64,000 bases of DNA from SHZI01 sp963698405 (GTDB taxonomy: Bacteria > Pseudomonadota > Gammaproteobacteria > Steroidobacterales > GCA-2729495). Each line of letters begins with the position of its first letter. The stretch's first letter is position 1. The DNA lies in the NCBI GenBank assembly GCA_963698405.1, contig CAVOQT010000010.1, positions 212,490-276,489 on the forward strand, given 5' to 3'. This document shows, one piece after another, positions 47,758 to 57,154 of the stretch. The notes beneath the pieces are model-generated. The model did no database searches, was not told the DNA's origin, and worked only from the letters and a program-made list of their open reading frames with translations. The translations under genes and the position numbers were made by a program.

Positions 47758-48894
47758 GTGACAGTGATTTTGACCATCAATGCCGGCAGCAGCTCAGTGC
47801 GCTTGGCCGCGCTGGCCACACCTGGATTGACGCCGGTTGCAGCATGTCGCTATGAAATCGCATCAGCTGCCAAGGCTGCCGAAGGATTCACCCGGCAGTT
47901 GCACGAACTGGGCGCGCCTTCACCAGCTGTCGTTGTGCATCGTATCGTGCATGGTGGCTCACGACTGACTAGTCCATGTCTGATTGATGCCGCGGTTGAG
48001 CGTGAGATCGAGGCACTGACGCCACTTGCGCCGCTGCACCAGCCGGCTGCCCTTGCACTGATCCGCGCGGCCCGCGAAATACCCGGGCTGGCGGTACCGC
48101 AGCTTGCGGTTTTCGATACTGCTTTCTATCGCGATATGCCGGCGGCCGCACAAAGCTATGCGCTGCCAGTCACCCTGCGGGAGCAGCACCAGATTCGTCG
48201 CTACGGTTTTCATGGCCTCGCGCACCAGGCCATGCTCGATGCCTGGCAACAACAGGAGGGGTCGGCAATCGTCAGCGGTGCGCGGGTGATTTCCTTGCAG
48301 CTGGGTGCCGGGTGCTCGGTGACTGCCAGTCGCGGTGGCCAGCCTGTGGAAACATCGATGGGCTTTTCGCCACTGGAAGGCCTGGTGATGGCAACTCGCA
48401 GCGGTGATGTTGATCCTGGCGCTGTGCTTTACCTGCTGAACCATGCCGGCATGACACCGGCTGATCTGGATAACGTGCTCAATCGGCATTCGGGGCTGCT
48501 GGGTCTTTCGGGTATCTCCGGCAACGTCAGCGAGTTGCTGGCCAGTGATTCCGATGCCGCACGTCATGCGCTGGATGTCTATTGTCACCGGATCATCAGG
48601 TATCTGGGCAGCAGCCTGGCAGTTCTCGGTGGTGCAGATGCCATCCTGTTTGGCGGCGGGGTCGGGGAAAACGTGCCTGAGATACGTGCCCGTGTGCTGG
48701 CGACACTGGGTTTTGCCGGTGTTGCACTTGACCCCCTGGCCAACAGCCGTTGTCGCGGCACGAGTGCGATGATCGCTGCCATGGATGCTCCCGTGAAGGT
48801 TTGGGTTTTCTGTGTGAACGAGGCGTTGATCATGGCGCGAGCTGCGCTGACGTTGATGGAGGGGAGTGATTTGCAAGGGGACCGTCATGACTAA
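47758..48894 (+). CDS. ackA: Acetate kinase
   Basis: AckA interconverts acetyl phosphate and acetate with ATP/ADP. From GTG 47758: TVILTINAGSSSVRLAALA (the NAGSSS start block), VVHRIVHGGSRLTSPCLID, LAVFDTAFYRDMPAAAQSYA, RRYGFHGLAHQAMLDAWQQ, SLQLGAGCSVTASRGGQPVE, TSMGFSPLEGLVMATRSGDV, DAILFGGGVGENVPEIRARV. At 378 residues it is slightly shorter than the ~400 of typical AckA. It overlaps the phosphoketolase start by 8 nt, so acetyl phosphate made by phosphoketolase is turned into acetate and ATP. Confidence 0.94.
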   Translation: MTVILTINAGSSSVRLAALATPGLTPVAACRYEIASAAKAAEGFTRQLHELGAPSPAVVVHRIVHGGSRLTSPCLIDAAVEREIEALTPLAPLHQPAALALIRAAREIPGLAVPQLAVFDTAFYRDMPAAAQSYALPVTLREQHQIRRYGFHGLAHQAMLDAWQQQEGSAIVSGARVISLQLGAGCSVTASRGGQPVETSMGFSPLEGLVMATRSGDVDPGAVLYLLNHAGMTPADLDNVLNRHSGLLGLSGISGNVSELLASDSDAARHALDVYCHRIIRYLGSSLAVLGGADAILFGGGVGENVPEIRARVLATLGFAGVALDPLANSRCRGTSAMIAAMDAPVKVWVFCVNEALIMARAALTLMEGSDLQGDRHD

Positions 48895-51250
48895 TGGACC
48901 ACTGTCGGCACAGGAAATCGACCTGATCGATGCCTGGTGGCGGGCGGCAAACTATCTTTCCGTCGGCCAGATCTATCTGCTCAACAATCCGATGTTGCGC
49001 GAACCTTTGCGTCTGGATCACGTCAAGCCCCGCTTGCTGGGTCATTGGGGCACCACGCCGGGTTTGAACTTCATCTATGCACACCTTAACCGGGTAATCC
49101 GGCGTGATGATCTCAGCGTCATCTATATCGCCGGGCCCGGGCATGGTGGGCCGGCCCTGTGTGCGAACACCTGGCTCGAGGGCACTTACAGCGAGTTTTA
49201 TCCCGATGTAACGCGGGATATCGACGGCATGCGACTCCTGTTCCGGCAGTTTTCCTTCCCTGGTGGAGTGCCGAGTCATGTTGCTCCGGAAACACCCGGC
49301 TCGATCCATGAGGGCGGAGAGCTGGGTTATGCGCTCTCGCATGCTTTTGGCGCCGTGTTTGACAACCCGGAGCTGATCGCAGCCTGTGTGATTGGCGATG
49401 GCGAGGCTGAAACCGGTCCGCTGGCTGCCGCCTGGCATTCCAATAAATTTCTCAACCCTGTACACGACGGTGCGGTGCTGCCGATTCTCCACCTCAACGG
49501 TTACAAGATAGCCAACCCTGCGGTGCTCGCACGCATCAGCGAAACAGAACTGGACCAGTTCCTGCGTGGCTGTGGCTACGAGCCACGGGTTGTCAGTGGT
49601 TCTGATCCGACGCTTGTGCATCAGTCCATGGCGGCTGCCATGGACTGGGCCATGGCTGAAATCCGTCGCATACAGCAGGAGGCACGCGCAGGCCGCAGCC
49701 AGGTACGGCCACGCTGGCCGATGCTGGTATTGCGTACACCTAAAGGCTGGACCGGACCGCAGATCGTCGATGGTCTTCAGGTTGAAGACCACTGCCGATC
49801 ACACCAGGTGCCGCTGTCCAACCTTGCCCGTCGGCCCGATCACCTGGCAGCGCTGGAAACCTGGTTACGCAGTTATCGTCCGGATGAACTGTTCGATGAG
49901 GCAGGGTGTCTGCGGCCGGAACTGGCGGCATTGGCACCGAAGGGCCTGCGTCGCATGGGGGCGAATCCTCATGCAAATGGCGGTCTGTTGCTACGCGATC
50001 TGCGTCTGCCGGATATCAGCAAGTATGCAATAGAGGTCGGTGCTCCCGGTGCCGTTGATGGTGAAGCAACCCGGACCCTCGGTCAGTTCTTGCGCGATAT
50101 CTTTGTGCGCAATGCTGATGCACGCAATTTCCGGCTGTTTGGTCCGGATGAAACCGCATCAAACCGGTTGGATGCCGTATTCGAGGTGACTGGTCGCACC
50201 TGGCTGGCAGCGACGCGGGAGACCGACGAGGGACTGGCTGCAGATGGCCGGGTCATGGAGATCCTGAGTGAGCACACCTGCCAAGGCTGGCTGGAGGGCT
50301 ATCTGCTCACTGGCCGGCATGGGCTGTTTTCCTGTTACGAGGCATTCATCCATATCGTCGACTCGATGTTCAACCAGCATGCCAAATGGCTGAAGGTTAC
50401 CGCGACAGAAATTCCATGGCGGCGCCCCATTGCATCACTCAACTATCTGCTGACCTCGCATGTCTGGCGGCAGGACCACAACGGTTTTTCCCATCAGGAT
50501 CCCGGCTTTATTGATCATGTGGTCAACAAGAAAGCCGACACCATCCGTGTCTACCTGCCGCCTGATGCGAATACCCTGCTATGTGTGGCTGATACGTGTT
50601 TGCGCTCACGCAACTTCGTTAACGTGATCGTCGCCGGCAAGCAGTTGGCGCCCCAGTGGCTCGATATGCCTGCCGCCAGCAAGCACTGTGCGGCGGGTAT
50701 CGGCATCTGGGAGTGGGCCAGCAATGATGCCGGTGCAGAACCTGATGTCGTCATGGCCTGTGCCGGGGATGTGCCGACGCTGGAAACCCTCGCGGCCATT
50801 TCCATGCTGCGTGAAAACCTGCCTGAGCTGAAGATACGCATGATCAATGTCGTCGATCTGATGACGCTGCAGCAGAAAGAAGAACACCCGCACGGATTGT
50901 CAGATGAGCGTTTCGATTCGCTGTTTACCGTGGACCGGCCGATCATCTTTGCCTATCACGGCTACCCGTGGCTGATTCACAGGCTGACCTATCGTCGTAC
51001 CAATCACGGCAATCTGCACGTCCGTGGCTACAAGGAAGAAGGTACGACGACCACGCCGTTTGACATGTGCGTGCTCAACGATATCGATCGCTTTCATCTG
51101 GTCTGCGATGTGATCGACCGTGTGCCAGGCCTGGCAGTCCGTGCTGCGCATCTGCGTCAGCAGATGCGCGATCGGCGTATCGAGCACAAGCAGTACATCG
51201 AGACCCACGGCGATGACATGCCGGCGATCCGCGACTGGCGATGGCAGTGA
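48887..51250 (+). CDS. xfp: Phosphoketolase (xylulose-5-P/fructose-6-P)
   Basis: A 787-residue thiamine-diphosphate enzyme that splits xylulose 5-phosphate (and possibly fructose 6-phosphate) with phosphate to acetyl phosphate. GHWGTTPGLNFIYAHLNRVI, IYIAGPGHGGPALCANTWLE, SFPGGVPSHVAPETPGSIHE, CVIGDGEAETGPLAAAWHSN (TPP motif), SLNYLLTSHVWRQDHNGFSH and RTNHGNLHVRGYKEEGTTTT are conserved blocks. The ATG 48887 is inside the ackA end. No frameshift over 2.36 kb. With ackA it forms a short phosphoketolase shunt yielding acetate and ATP. Confidence 0.96.
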   Translation: MTNGPLSAQEIDLIDAWWRAANYLSVGQIYLLNNPMLREPLRLDHVKPRLLGHWGTTPGLNFIYAHLNRVIRRDDLSVIYIAGPGHGGPALCANTWLEGTYSEFYPDVTRDIDGMRLLFRQFSFPGGVPSHVAPETPGSIHEGGELGYALSHAFGAVFDNPELIAACVIGDGEAETGPLAAAWHSNKFLNPVHDGAVLPILHLNGYKIANPAVLARISETELDQFLRGCGYEPRVVSGSDPTLVHQSMAAAMDWAMAEIRRIQQEARAGRSQVRPRWPMLVLRTPKGWTGPQIVDGLQVEDHCRSHQVPLSNLARRPDHLAALETWLRSYRPDELFDEAGCLRPELAALAPKGLRRMGANPHANGGLLLRDLRLPDISKYAIEVGAPGAVDGEATRTLGQFLRDIFVRNADARNFRLFGPDETASNRLDAVFEVTGRTWLAATRETDEGLAADGRVMEILSEHTCQGWLEGYLLTGRHGLFSCYEAFIHIVDSMFNQHAKWLKVTATEIPWRRPIASLNYLLTSHVWRQDHNGFSHQDPGFIDHVVNKKADTIRVYLPPDANTLLCVADTCLRSRNFVNVIVAGKQLAPQWLDMPAASKHCAAGIGIWEWASNDAGAEPDVVMACAGDVPTLETLAAISMLRENLPELKIRMINVVDLMTLQQKEEHPHGLSDERFDSLFTVDRPIIFAYHGYPWLIHRLTYRRTNHGNLHVRGYKEEGTTTTPFDMCVLNDIDRFHLVCDVIDRVPGLAVRAAHLRQQMRDRRIEHKQYIETHGDDMPAIRDWRWQ

Positions 51251-51407
51251 AGGGTGCGAGCAGGCGTCGGCAATCCTTGCAAGCTGGTATGGGATGATCG
51301 TTCAACATCACTTGATATCGCATGTTTTCATTGCTGGCGCATATGTTGCTCTATACTCTTGAGCATCGGCGCTATGCCGCAAGAATATGTAAAAACAGGG
51401 GCGTTCC

Positions 51408-52151
51408 ATGCACTCATTCAGAATTTCAACAACGATAACTCCACTGATCGTGGGCAGCCTGCTCGTGACTGGCGCCAATGCGGCGGTGACCAGCTATGAG
51501 CTGACAGGTTCTTTCAATAGCCCTGGAACACTTATCGCTGACTTTGAAGGATCTGTGGAGCAACCTTTCCTTTATCCGGCGTCGTTCGTTCTGAATTTCG
51601 ATGTAGACGATAGCGTGTCGGGGAACTCGAGCATTTTCTTTCCGGCGACCAGCTTCCCGGGCGCCGCCAGCAACATTTCCCTCCTGGTTGATGGCAACCC
51701 CTTCCCGATGATTTTTTGGACCAGCCCTTCAGCCGAGGTGCGTCAGGTCTTCGCCGACGCGCCCTTTCCCCAGCGATGGACCTGGAGCAGTGGCGATGGA
51801 ACCTTCTTCAGCAGCAGCCTGACTGTAACCGGTACCTCCACCGGTGAGCCGCTCGAGCTGTTCGGTACCGGTGTGGATCTCGACCTGGTGGACCTGGAGC
51901 GCGAAATCTACGGTACCGAATTGGCTTCCACCAGCCTGATCACACTGGATCCCGCCAGGTTCAATTACGGTGAACTATTTATCTACTGGTCTGGTGGAAA
52001 CGATGCGGGAGATTTTGCTGATTTCAACATCACTGGCAGCATCGAGAGCATTTCAGCGGTTACTGCGGTCCCGCTCCCGGCCGGAGTGTGGCTCCTTGGT
52101 TCGGGCCTGCTCGGGCTGGCAGGATTCGCCGCCAGGCGCAGGCGCGCCTGA
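51408..52151 (+). CDS. Secreted PEP-CTERM-type protein
   Basis: A 247-residue exported protein. Signal peptide ITPLIVGSLLVTGANA; the mature region is beta-rich with SSSLTVTGTSTGEPLELFGT and no recognised domain. The C-terminal tail VPLPAGVWLLGSGLLGLAGF with AARRRRA is a textbook PEP-CTERM-like sorting signal. It stands alone after phosphoketolase and is followed by a strong terminator. Function is unknown; family members are surface or matrix proteins. Confidence 0.8.
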   Translation: MHSFRISTTITPLIVGSLLVTGANAAVTSYELTGSFNSPGTLIADFEGSVEQPFLYPASFVLNFDVDDSVSGNSSIFFPATSFPGAASNISLLVDGNPFPMIFWTSPSAEVRQVFADAPFPQRWTWSSGDGTFFSSSLTVTGTSTGEPLELFGTGVDLDLVDLEREIYGTELASTSLITLDPARFNYGELFIYWSGGNDAGDFADFNITGSIESISAVTAVPLPAGVWLLGSGLLGLAGFAARRRRA

Positions 52152-52216
52152 CCCGGGTCGTTCTCCATTCAGGGGCAGTCACTGTGCCGCGACTGCAATC
52201 TTGCAAGACGACCATG

Positions 52217-52250
52217 AAAGAAAAGCCCCGCTTCAGCGGGGCTTTTCTTT
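52217..52250 (+). terminator. Rho-independent terminator after the PEP-CTERM gene
   Basis: AAAGAAAAGCCCCGC and GCGGGGCTTTTCTTT form a perfect 15-bp stem with a TTCA loop and a T-rich 3' arm, 65 nt after the stop codon. Because both arms are A/T-flanked it may work on both strands. Confidence 0.88.
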
Positions 52251-52620
52251 AGCTCTGCTATCGAATTGCGGCTGAAGCCGCTGTGTGTCTGGCCAGTCGT
52301 CAAGTGCGCTCACGGTGAGCAGCAGCGAGGTACGGCAGTGGCCGTTGAGCCGGAGTGCTGCAAGGCACGTGTAGGAGCACAGGCCGCCGATTTGACCGTC
52401 GTAGCTCTCGCTGACAAGCCCGAACAGTTGCATGAGTCACAGCTCGAACTGCACAAGCGTGCGGTCTGGCGAGAGTGCTCTCAGGGTCGAGTTTAACGCC
52501 TGAGGAGAAGCGACATTGGGATATGTCGGGAATTGATCGCTGGGCCAAGATGATGGTGTCTGCGCGGTATTCGTGCAGGGATCTTCGGATGCTTCAGCAC
52601 TGCACGACACGGAAATATCC
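52251..52620. other. Intergenic stretch with no supported gene
   Basis: About 370 nt without a convincing coding region on either strand. It leads into the IS110 remnant and may contain the element's left end, but no terminal inverted repeat or target duplication could be recognised. Confidence 0.5.
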
Positions 52621-53098
52621 AGTACATCGTATAGGAGGGAGCGGACGTATCCCGGCGCCTCTACCGTCGAATCGTATCGAACCGCGGCGACGCAGACCTT
52701 CACGGTGGCCAACACCGCAACGGGGCATCGGCAGTTGCTGGCGGCGCTCAAGCCGCTGGCGATCACCCGCCCGGTTACCGGAACTCGGTCAACTGGATCG
52801 CCGGCAGGTCGCCGCACTGGTCGGTATCGCGCCATACAACACTGACAGCGGTACGCAGCAGGGCCGACGGCACATCCGTGGCGGGCGCCCCGAGCTACGC
52901 CGCGTCTTGTATATGGCCACGCTCACTGCCGTCCGGCGCTGCCCGCTGCTCAGCGCCACCTATCAGCGACTACTGGCGCGAGGCAAGCTCAAGAAGGTGG
53001 CCCTCGTCGCTTGCATGCGCAAGTTCCTGATCATGCTTAACGCCATGGCCAAGCACCGCTCCACTCCACTTGGGCGCCGCCACCGCTCCACGCGGTGA
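52621..53098 (+). pseudogene. IS110-family transposase remnant
   Basis: Two pieces of a transposase in different frames. The N-terminal piece (about 52,650-52,790) reads ATQTFTVANTATGHRQLLAA and LKPLAITRPVTG, like the DEDD-domain start of IS110 enzymes. The C-terminal piece (52,790-53,098) reads PELGQLDRRQVAALVGIAPY, SGTQQGRRHIRGGRPELRRV and GKLKKVALVACMRKFLIMLN, the Transposase_20 part with its Ser-containing SGTQQG segment. The middle third is missing and the extreme N-terminus is unrecognisable, so the element is dead. IS110 elements usually lack terminal inverted repeats, so ends are not defined. Confidence 0.85.
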
Positions 53099-53187
53099 CC
53101 TGAACCAGACAGTTGCTCCTACGGAGCTGGCAGCGTCACACGAAATTGACATAAAGTAGGCTCCCTTTAATAGAAGGCGCATATACC

Positions 53188-53823
53188 ATGAAGAACAATA
53201 TTGCCTCATTGCTCACTGCTACAGCTGCCATTGCACTCGCGACGCTCAGCGCCTCACCCCTCATGGCCGACAATGCCATGCCCGGTGTAACAGGTTCCGT
53301 AAGCGCCACGCGCGGGGCGACCGAGCTGCCCAGCGGATCGGTTTCCGCAACCACGACCGTCACGGCAACGGTGACCAGGATCGACAAGAAGGATCGCTGG
53401 GTCACCCTGAAGATGGCGGACGGCTCCCTCGTCGATATCCAGGCCGGTCCGGCGGTGAGGAACTTTGACCAGATCAAGGTTGGCGATCTGGTGAGCTCCA
53501 CCCATGAAGAGACCTTGGCTATTGCGGTTGTTCCTGCGGGCACGGCACCGCCGAATGCCACGGGTGGCTCGGCCATCGTGGGTGCACCGGCAGGCAGCAA
53601 GCCCATGGGCGTAATGGTCGATACCACGATGGTTTCGGGCAAGGTAACCGCGATTGACAACACTCCGCGGTCGGTCACGCTGCTGGGACCAGACGGTAAC
53701 ACCCGCACGATCCCGGTCGGTCCTGGCGTCAAGCGCCTGAACGAGATCAAGGTCGGCGACGATGTGGTCTTTACGCTGAAGACTGCGACCACGATCGAGG
53801 TGACGGCGCCCGTGAAGAAGTAA
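53188..53823 (+). CDS. Exported protein with two beta-barrel-like repeats
   Basis: A 211-residue secreted protein of unknown function. Signal peptide LTATAAIALATLSASPLMA. Two related ~55-residue repeats: VTATVTRIDKKDRWVTLKMA to FDQIKVGDLVSSTH, and VSGKVTAIDNTPRSVTLLGP to LNEIKVGDDVVFTL, each with the pattern V-T-x-I-D....V-T-L...D-G....I-x-x-G-P-x-V....I-K-V-G-D. An Ala/Pro/Gly-rich linker joins them. This looks like a small OB-type or copper-binding-like beta barrel duplicated in tandem. AGAAGG lies upstream of the ATG and a terminator follows at 53,846, so it is monocistronic. Confidence 0.75.
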   Translation: MKNNIASLLTATAAIALATLSASPLMADNAMPGVTGSVSATRGATELPSGSVSATTTVTATVTRIDKKDRWVTLKMADGSLVDIQAGPAVRNFDQIKVGDLVSSTHEETLAIAVVPAGTAPPNATGGSAIVGAPAGSKPMGVMVDTTMVSGKVTAIDNTPRSVTLLGPDGNTRTIPVGPGVKRLNEIKVGDDVVFTLKTATTIEVTAPVKK

Positions 53824-53845
53824 GCCTGCAAAGAGTCAGGCTCTG

Positions 53846-53882
53846 AAAGCCGCGGCCGGAGATTCCGGCCGCGGCTTTTTTA
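53846..53882 (+). terminator. Rho-independent terminator
   Basis: AAAGCCGCGGCCGGA and CCGGCCGCGGCTTT form a long GC-rich stem with a short loop, followed by TTTTATT, 22 nt after the stop of the exported repeat protein. It also separates it from convergent cysH. Confidence 0.9.
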
Positions 53883-53908
53883 TTCAGGGACGTGTCGCTG
53901 GCAGCCTG

Positions 53909-54694
53909 CTAAAGCCCGGAGAGATCGATATCGTGCAGGCCGCACTCGCGCTTCAGGCCGAAGAAGCGGGTTTCTTCCGCATTGTTGACGGCGTGAATCG
54001 GTTTAGTGGTGTGCACATCGCCGACCGAGATATAGCCTTTTTCCCAGAGCGGGTGATAGGGCAGGTCGTACTGTTTGAGGTAGCGGTAGACATCGCGGTC
54101 TGACCAGTCGGCGATCGGATGGACCTTCCAGCGTTCGCCCTGGGCCTTGAGAAAGGGCACATTGCTGCGGCTTGAGGACTGGCTGCGGCGCAGGCCGGCA
54201 AACCAGCTGCCGACCGTCAGTTCGCGCAGGGCGCGTTCCATCGGCTCGACCTTGTTCTCGCGGTTGTAGGCTTCGATACCGGCCAGCCCGAGCTGCCAGC
54301 GTTGGCCATGACGGCTTTCCTGCCAGGCCGGGCTGTGCGGGCTGCGGTAAACCTTGAGGTTGAGCTTGAGTCGCTCTGTCAGCTGGTCGACGAAAAAATA
54401 GGTTTCGGGAAACAGATAGCCGGTATCGATGAACGCCACCGGGATATCCGGGCGCAGGCGTGTCACGAGGTGCAGCAATACGGCGGCCTGGATGCCGAAA
54501 CTGGAAGTCAGTACGTGCTCACCCGGCAGGTGTTCAAGTGCCCAGGCCACACGCTCTTCAGCTGACAGGGACTCGAAATTCTGGTTGCAGTGCGCTACGG
54601 CCCGAGCACGTGTTTCCACTTCATCAAACAGGACCCCCGGCCGCTCGGCGGCGGGTTTTTCCTGTGTGGAAACCAGTGAAGCGGCTGCGGGCAC
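53909..54694 (-). CDS. cysH: Phosphoadenylyl-sulfate (PAPS) reductase
   Basis: CysH reduces PAPS to sulfite with thioredoxin. A 261-residue protein from GTG 54694: HVLTSSFGIQAAVLLHLVTR (PP-loop), VAFIDTGYLFPETYFFVDQL, WFAGLRRSQSSSRSN, VHPIADWSDRDVYRYLKQYD and the C-terminal KRECGLHDI with the single catalytic Cys. The paired Cys motifs that bind an iron-sulfur cluster in APS reductases are absent, so PAPS is the likely substrate. With cysB, cysG and cysK in the window it completes part of assimilatory sulfate reduction, though it is unlinked to them. Confidence 0.93.
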   Translation of the reverse strand: MPAAASLVSTQEKPAAERPGVLFDEVETRARAVAHCNQNFESLSAEERVAWALEHLPGEHVLTSSFGIQAAVLLHLVTRLRPDIPVAFIDTGYLFPETYFFVDQLTERLKLNLKVYRSPHSPAWQESRHGQRWQLGLAGIEAYNRENKVEPMERALRELTVGSWFAGLRRSQSSSRSNVPFLKAQGERWKVHPIADWSDRDVYRYLKQYDLPYHPLWEKGYISVGDVHTTKPIHAVNNAEETRFFGLKRECGLHDIDLSGL

Positions 54695-54886
54695 TCGGCA
54701 ACTCCTGCGGCTTGGTGTTCTGATACGACAGGGGCCACGCTAACCGGGTGAGGCCGGGGTGGGAACGACATTGTTGTTATCCGGCCATAACCGCCTTATA
54801 TAAGCGCTCGCCGCCAAGGGGCGGAATCTGGTCGGGCTTGGGTTAGAATCGCTCCAGAATCACGACAAACATCAAGGCTCTTCGAC

Positions 54887-55750
54887 TTGGACACTCTGCG
54901 GAATATCTATCACACCACCAAGATGCGGCTTGGTTTCCTGATCGCGGCCTGCGCGCTGGCCGGTATCGCTGTCAGTCCGGCTTCGGATCTCGCCGCCTGG
55001 CAGGTGGCAGTGCTGGGGGTGGCCACCTTGCTGTCCTCGGCGAGCGCCGGTGCTTTCAACCAGCTCTGGGAGGCCGACATCGATCGCATCATGCGGCGCA
55101 CCTCGACACGGGCCTTCGTCACCGGCCGCTTTGCCGTGACACCAGTCTGGTACGTCGGGATCCTGTTGGTGCTGGTTTTGTCGGTAATTGCCGCTGCGCT
55201 GGCAACCAATGCCACGGCTGCCTTCTATCTGTTTCTCGGCGCATTCACCTATGGTGTGGTGTACACCGTGTGGCTGAAGCGGCGCACCTGGCTCAACATC
55301 GTGATCGGCGGACTGGCCGGCAGCTTTGCTGTCATGGCTGGCGCTGCCGCAGTCGGTGCCGAACTGACGCCGGCGCCACTGATCCTCGCCGTGGTGCTGT
55401 TTCTCTGGACCCCACCGCATTTCTGGGCGCTCGCCTATGCCTGCCGCCGGGACTATCAGGCGGCCGGTGTGCCGATGCTGCCCGTGGTGGTCGAGGAGCG
55501 CGTCGCCACGGTGACGATTCTTGCCCACACCGTCCTGCTCGTGCTGCTGTCGGTTATTCCGTTCTGGCTGGGCATGGGCTGGATCTATCTGGTCAGCGCG
55601 GTGGTCGGCGGCGTGGTCTTCCTGCGCTCCTGCATCGTGCTGGTCTACAAGCCGAGCATCCCGCAGGCCTGGCGGGTATTCGCCGCCTCGATCGTGCAAC
55701 TCGGCCTGCTGCTGACCGGTGCGATCCTCGACAATCTGCTGCTTACCTGA
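54887..55750 (+). CDS. cyoE: Protoheme IX farnesyltransferase (heme o synthase)
   Basis: A UbiA-superfamily membrane prenyltransferase that makes heme o for terminal oxidases. NQLWEADIDRIMRRTSTRAF carries the first Asp-rich motif (N...DxxxD with RT..R), and YTVWLKRRTWLNIVIGGLAG plus WTPPHFWALAYACRRDYQAA are signature heme o synthase segments; about eight transmembrane helices are present. The start taken is TTG 54887 (LDTLRNIYHTTKMRLGFLIA); no better ATG exists. At 287 residues it is a normal length. No oxidase subunit genes are adjacent. Its stop overlaps the end of the convergent peptidase. Confidence 0.9.
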   Translation: MDTLRNIYHTTKMRLGFLIAACALAGIAVSPASDLAAWQVAVLGVATLLSSASAGAFNQLWEADIDRIMRRTSTRAFVTGRFAVTPVWYVGILLVLVLSVIAAALATNATAAFYLFLGAFTYGVVYTVWLKRRTWLNIVIGGLAGSFAVMAGAAAVGAELTPAPLILAVVLFLWTPPHFWALAYACRRDYQAAGVPMLPVVVEERVATVTILAHTVLLVLLSVIPFWLGMGWIYLVSAVVGGVVFLRSCIVLVYKPSIPQAWRVFAASIVQLGLLLTGAILDNLLLT

Positions 55751-57050
55751 CGGCCTCCAGGCTGTCGCAGCGATACATAGCCCCTGCACATTCGCCGTCG
55801 TCGGCCTGATGACCCCGGGCCATGCATAGCAGGTCTGCTGATCGGCGGCGAATGCTCAGCATGTCCATCTCATCTGCTTCTTCATCGGCCGGTTTGAGCA
55901 GTATCAGCCCGTCCCCGGCAAGCTCGTGGCGATAACGCATGGGCTCGACAGTCGCTTCAGCCGACGATGCTGATGGCGTGATGCTGAAGGTGCCCGCGTC
56001 CGGCGCTCCGTCCACGGCGAAATCTGCGGCGCCCTCACAGGCGAGATTCATGTTGAGCGGTGCCCAGCGTCCTGACAGTGACGCGAGCAGGTCTATTGGT
56101 ACTTCAGGATCCTTGACCAGCGCGGAGCGCAGCTCCATGTAACGCAACAGCGTAGTGAGTTCGCTGCCACTGACGGGCGTTGTGCTGAACTCCAGCTGCA
56201 CGGCTCCCGGGCGAAAGGGAATGGTGTAGGCGGGGATATGCTTCGTGTAGTTCTTCAGCTCCTTTGTCCACAGCTCTGCAGCGCTCATGCCGAATGCCGA
56301 CGTGAATGCCGCAGTCATGGCTTCGCCATTTTCCAGCGCGTCGAAATATGCCTGAAGCAAAGCGGCGTTTTTCAGCCCGTTGCCAAGCGTGGTGTAGTGC
56401 GCCAGCAGCCACGCCTGCGCGTAGGCACTGGAGCCTACCCTTGCGTCGCGCAGGGTGTGCGGATTGAACTCATCGGACACCAGGGTATCCCAGTCGAACA
56501 GCGGCGGGCCGTTGTATTTGGCGCGGTTGGGTGGCTTGCCAAAGGTAAACGACTTGCCCTTGTTGACGAGTTCGGTGGATGAAACGAGTTCGGCAAAGCC
56601 TTCTTCATACCAGGCGGGGTAGGCGTAGCGTTTGTAGCGCAGCAGTGCGTGCCCATACTCATGCCGGATCACCGTCCTGCCCCAGCCCATGTCTCCCTGT
56701 GCCGGCATCACGATAAGCGTGCGTTTGCCGTCACGGTCCGCGAAGCCCGCCACCCGATTGCCACTGACCAGCTTCTGAAACTCTTTTTTGCTGGTGGGAA
56801 TCAGCACCGCGGTCTTCGGCGCATCGTGCGGTAGGGGAATATTGCCGATCTGCAGAAATGCAGCCCTGAAGGTTTCGAGATCGCTCAGCAGGGCCGCGGC
56901 CCTCTTTTCCGGTGCGTTGCTGTAGGCAATGAAGTGCGGATTCTCGTAGCGGAGCCAGATGGCATCGGCGGCTATGCCATCATTGGTTTGCAGGGCTGCG
57001 ATGACAGAAACCAGTAGCAGAGCAAGTACCCGAACAGGTCGAGTGCACAT
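55743..57050 (-). CDS. Secreted gluzincin-type zinc peptidase (DUF1570-like)
   Basis: A 435-residue exported protein. Signal peptide VLALLLVSVIAALQTNDGIA. The zinc motif HEYGH is at residues 130-134 in RTVIRHEYGHALLRYK and the third ligand probably in WYEEGFAELVSS (residues 147-158), the spacing of gluzincins with HExxH and a downstream E. A C-terminal ~150 residues (VSGSELTTLLRYMELRSALV and following) is helical and Cys-poor. N-terminal WLRYENPHFIAYSNAPEKRA is typical of DUF1570 peptidases. Substrate unknown; probably periplasmic or outer-surface. Confidence 0.8.
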   Translation of the reverse strand: MCTRPVRVLALLLVSVIAALQTNDGIAADAIWLRYENPHFIAYSNAPEKRAAALLSDLETFRAAFLQIGNIPLPHDAPKTAVLIPTSKKEFQKLVSGNRVAGFADRDGKRTLIVMPAQGDMGWGRTVIRHEYGHALLRYKRYAYPAWYEEGFAELVSSTELVNKGKSFTFGKPPNRAKYNGPPLFDWDTLVSDEFNPHTLRDARVGSSAYAQAWLLAHYTTLGNGLKNAALLQAYFDALENGEAMTAAFTSAFGMSAAELWTKELKNYTKHIPAYTIPFRPGAVQLEFSTTPVSGSELTTLLRYMELRSALVKDPEVPIDLLASLSGRWAPLNMNLACEGAADFAVDGAPDAGTFSITPSASSAEATVEPMRYRHELAGDGLILLKPADEEADEMDMLSIRRRSADLLCMARGHQADDGECAGAMYRCDSLEAVR

Positions 57051-57154
57051 GGCTTAACCCCCGTGCACTCAGGGTACGGCGCACGGCGGCAATTGCAAGT
57101 TTCAGGAGGGCGTATCGGTCTGCAAGGCAGGCTGATTTCGGTCAGTCGGTGGAA

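Noticed and set aside
54872..55789. A 305-codon minus-strand frame opposite cyoE
   Set aside because: Gln/His/Arg-rich shadow of a membrane-protein gene; the plus-strand protein is clearly conserved.
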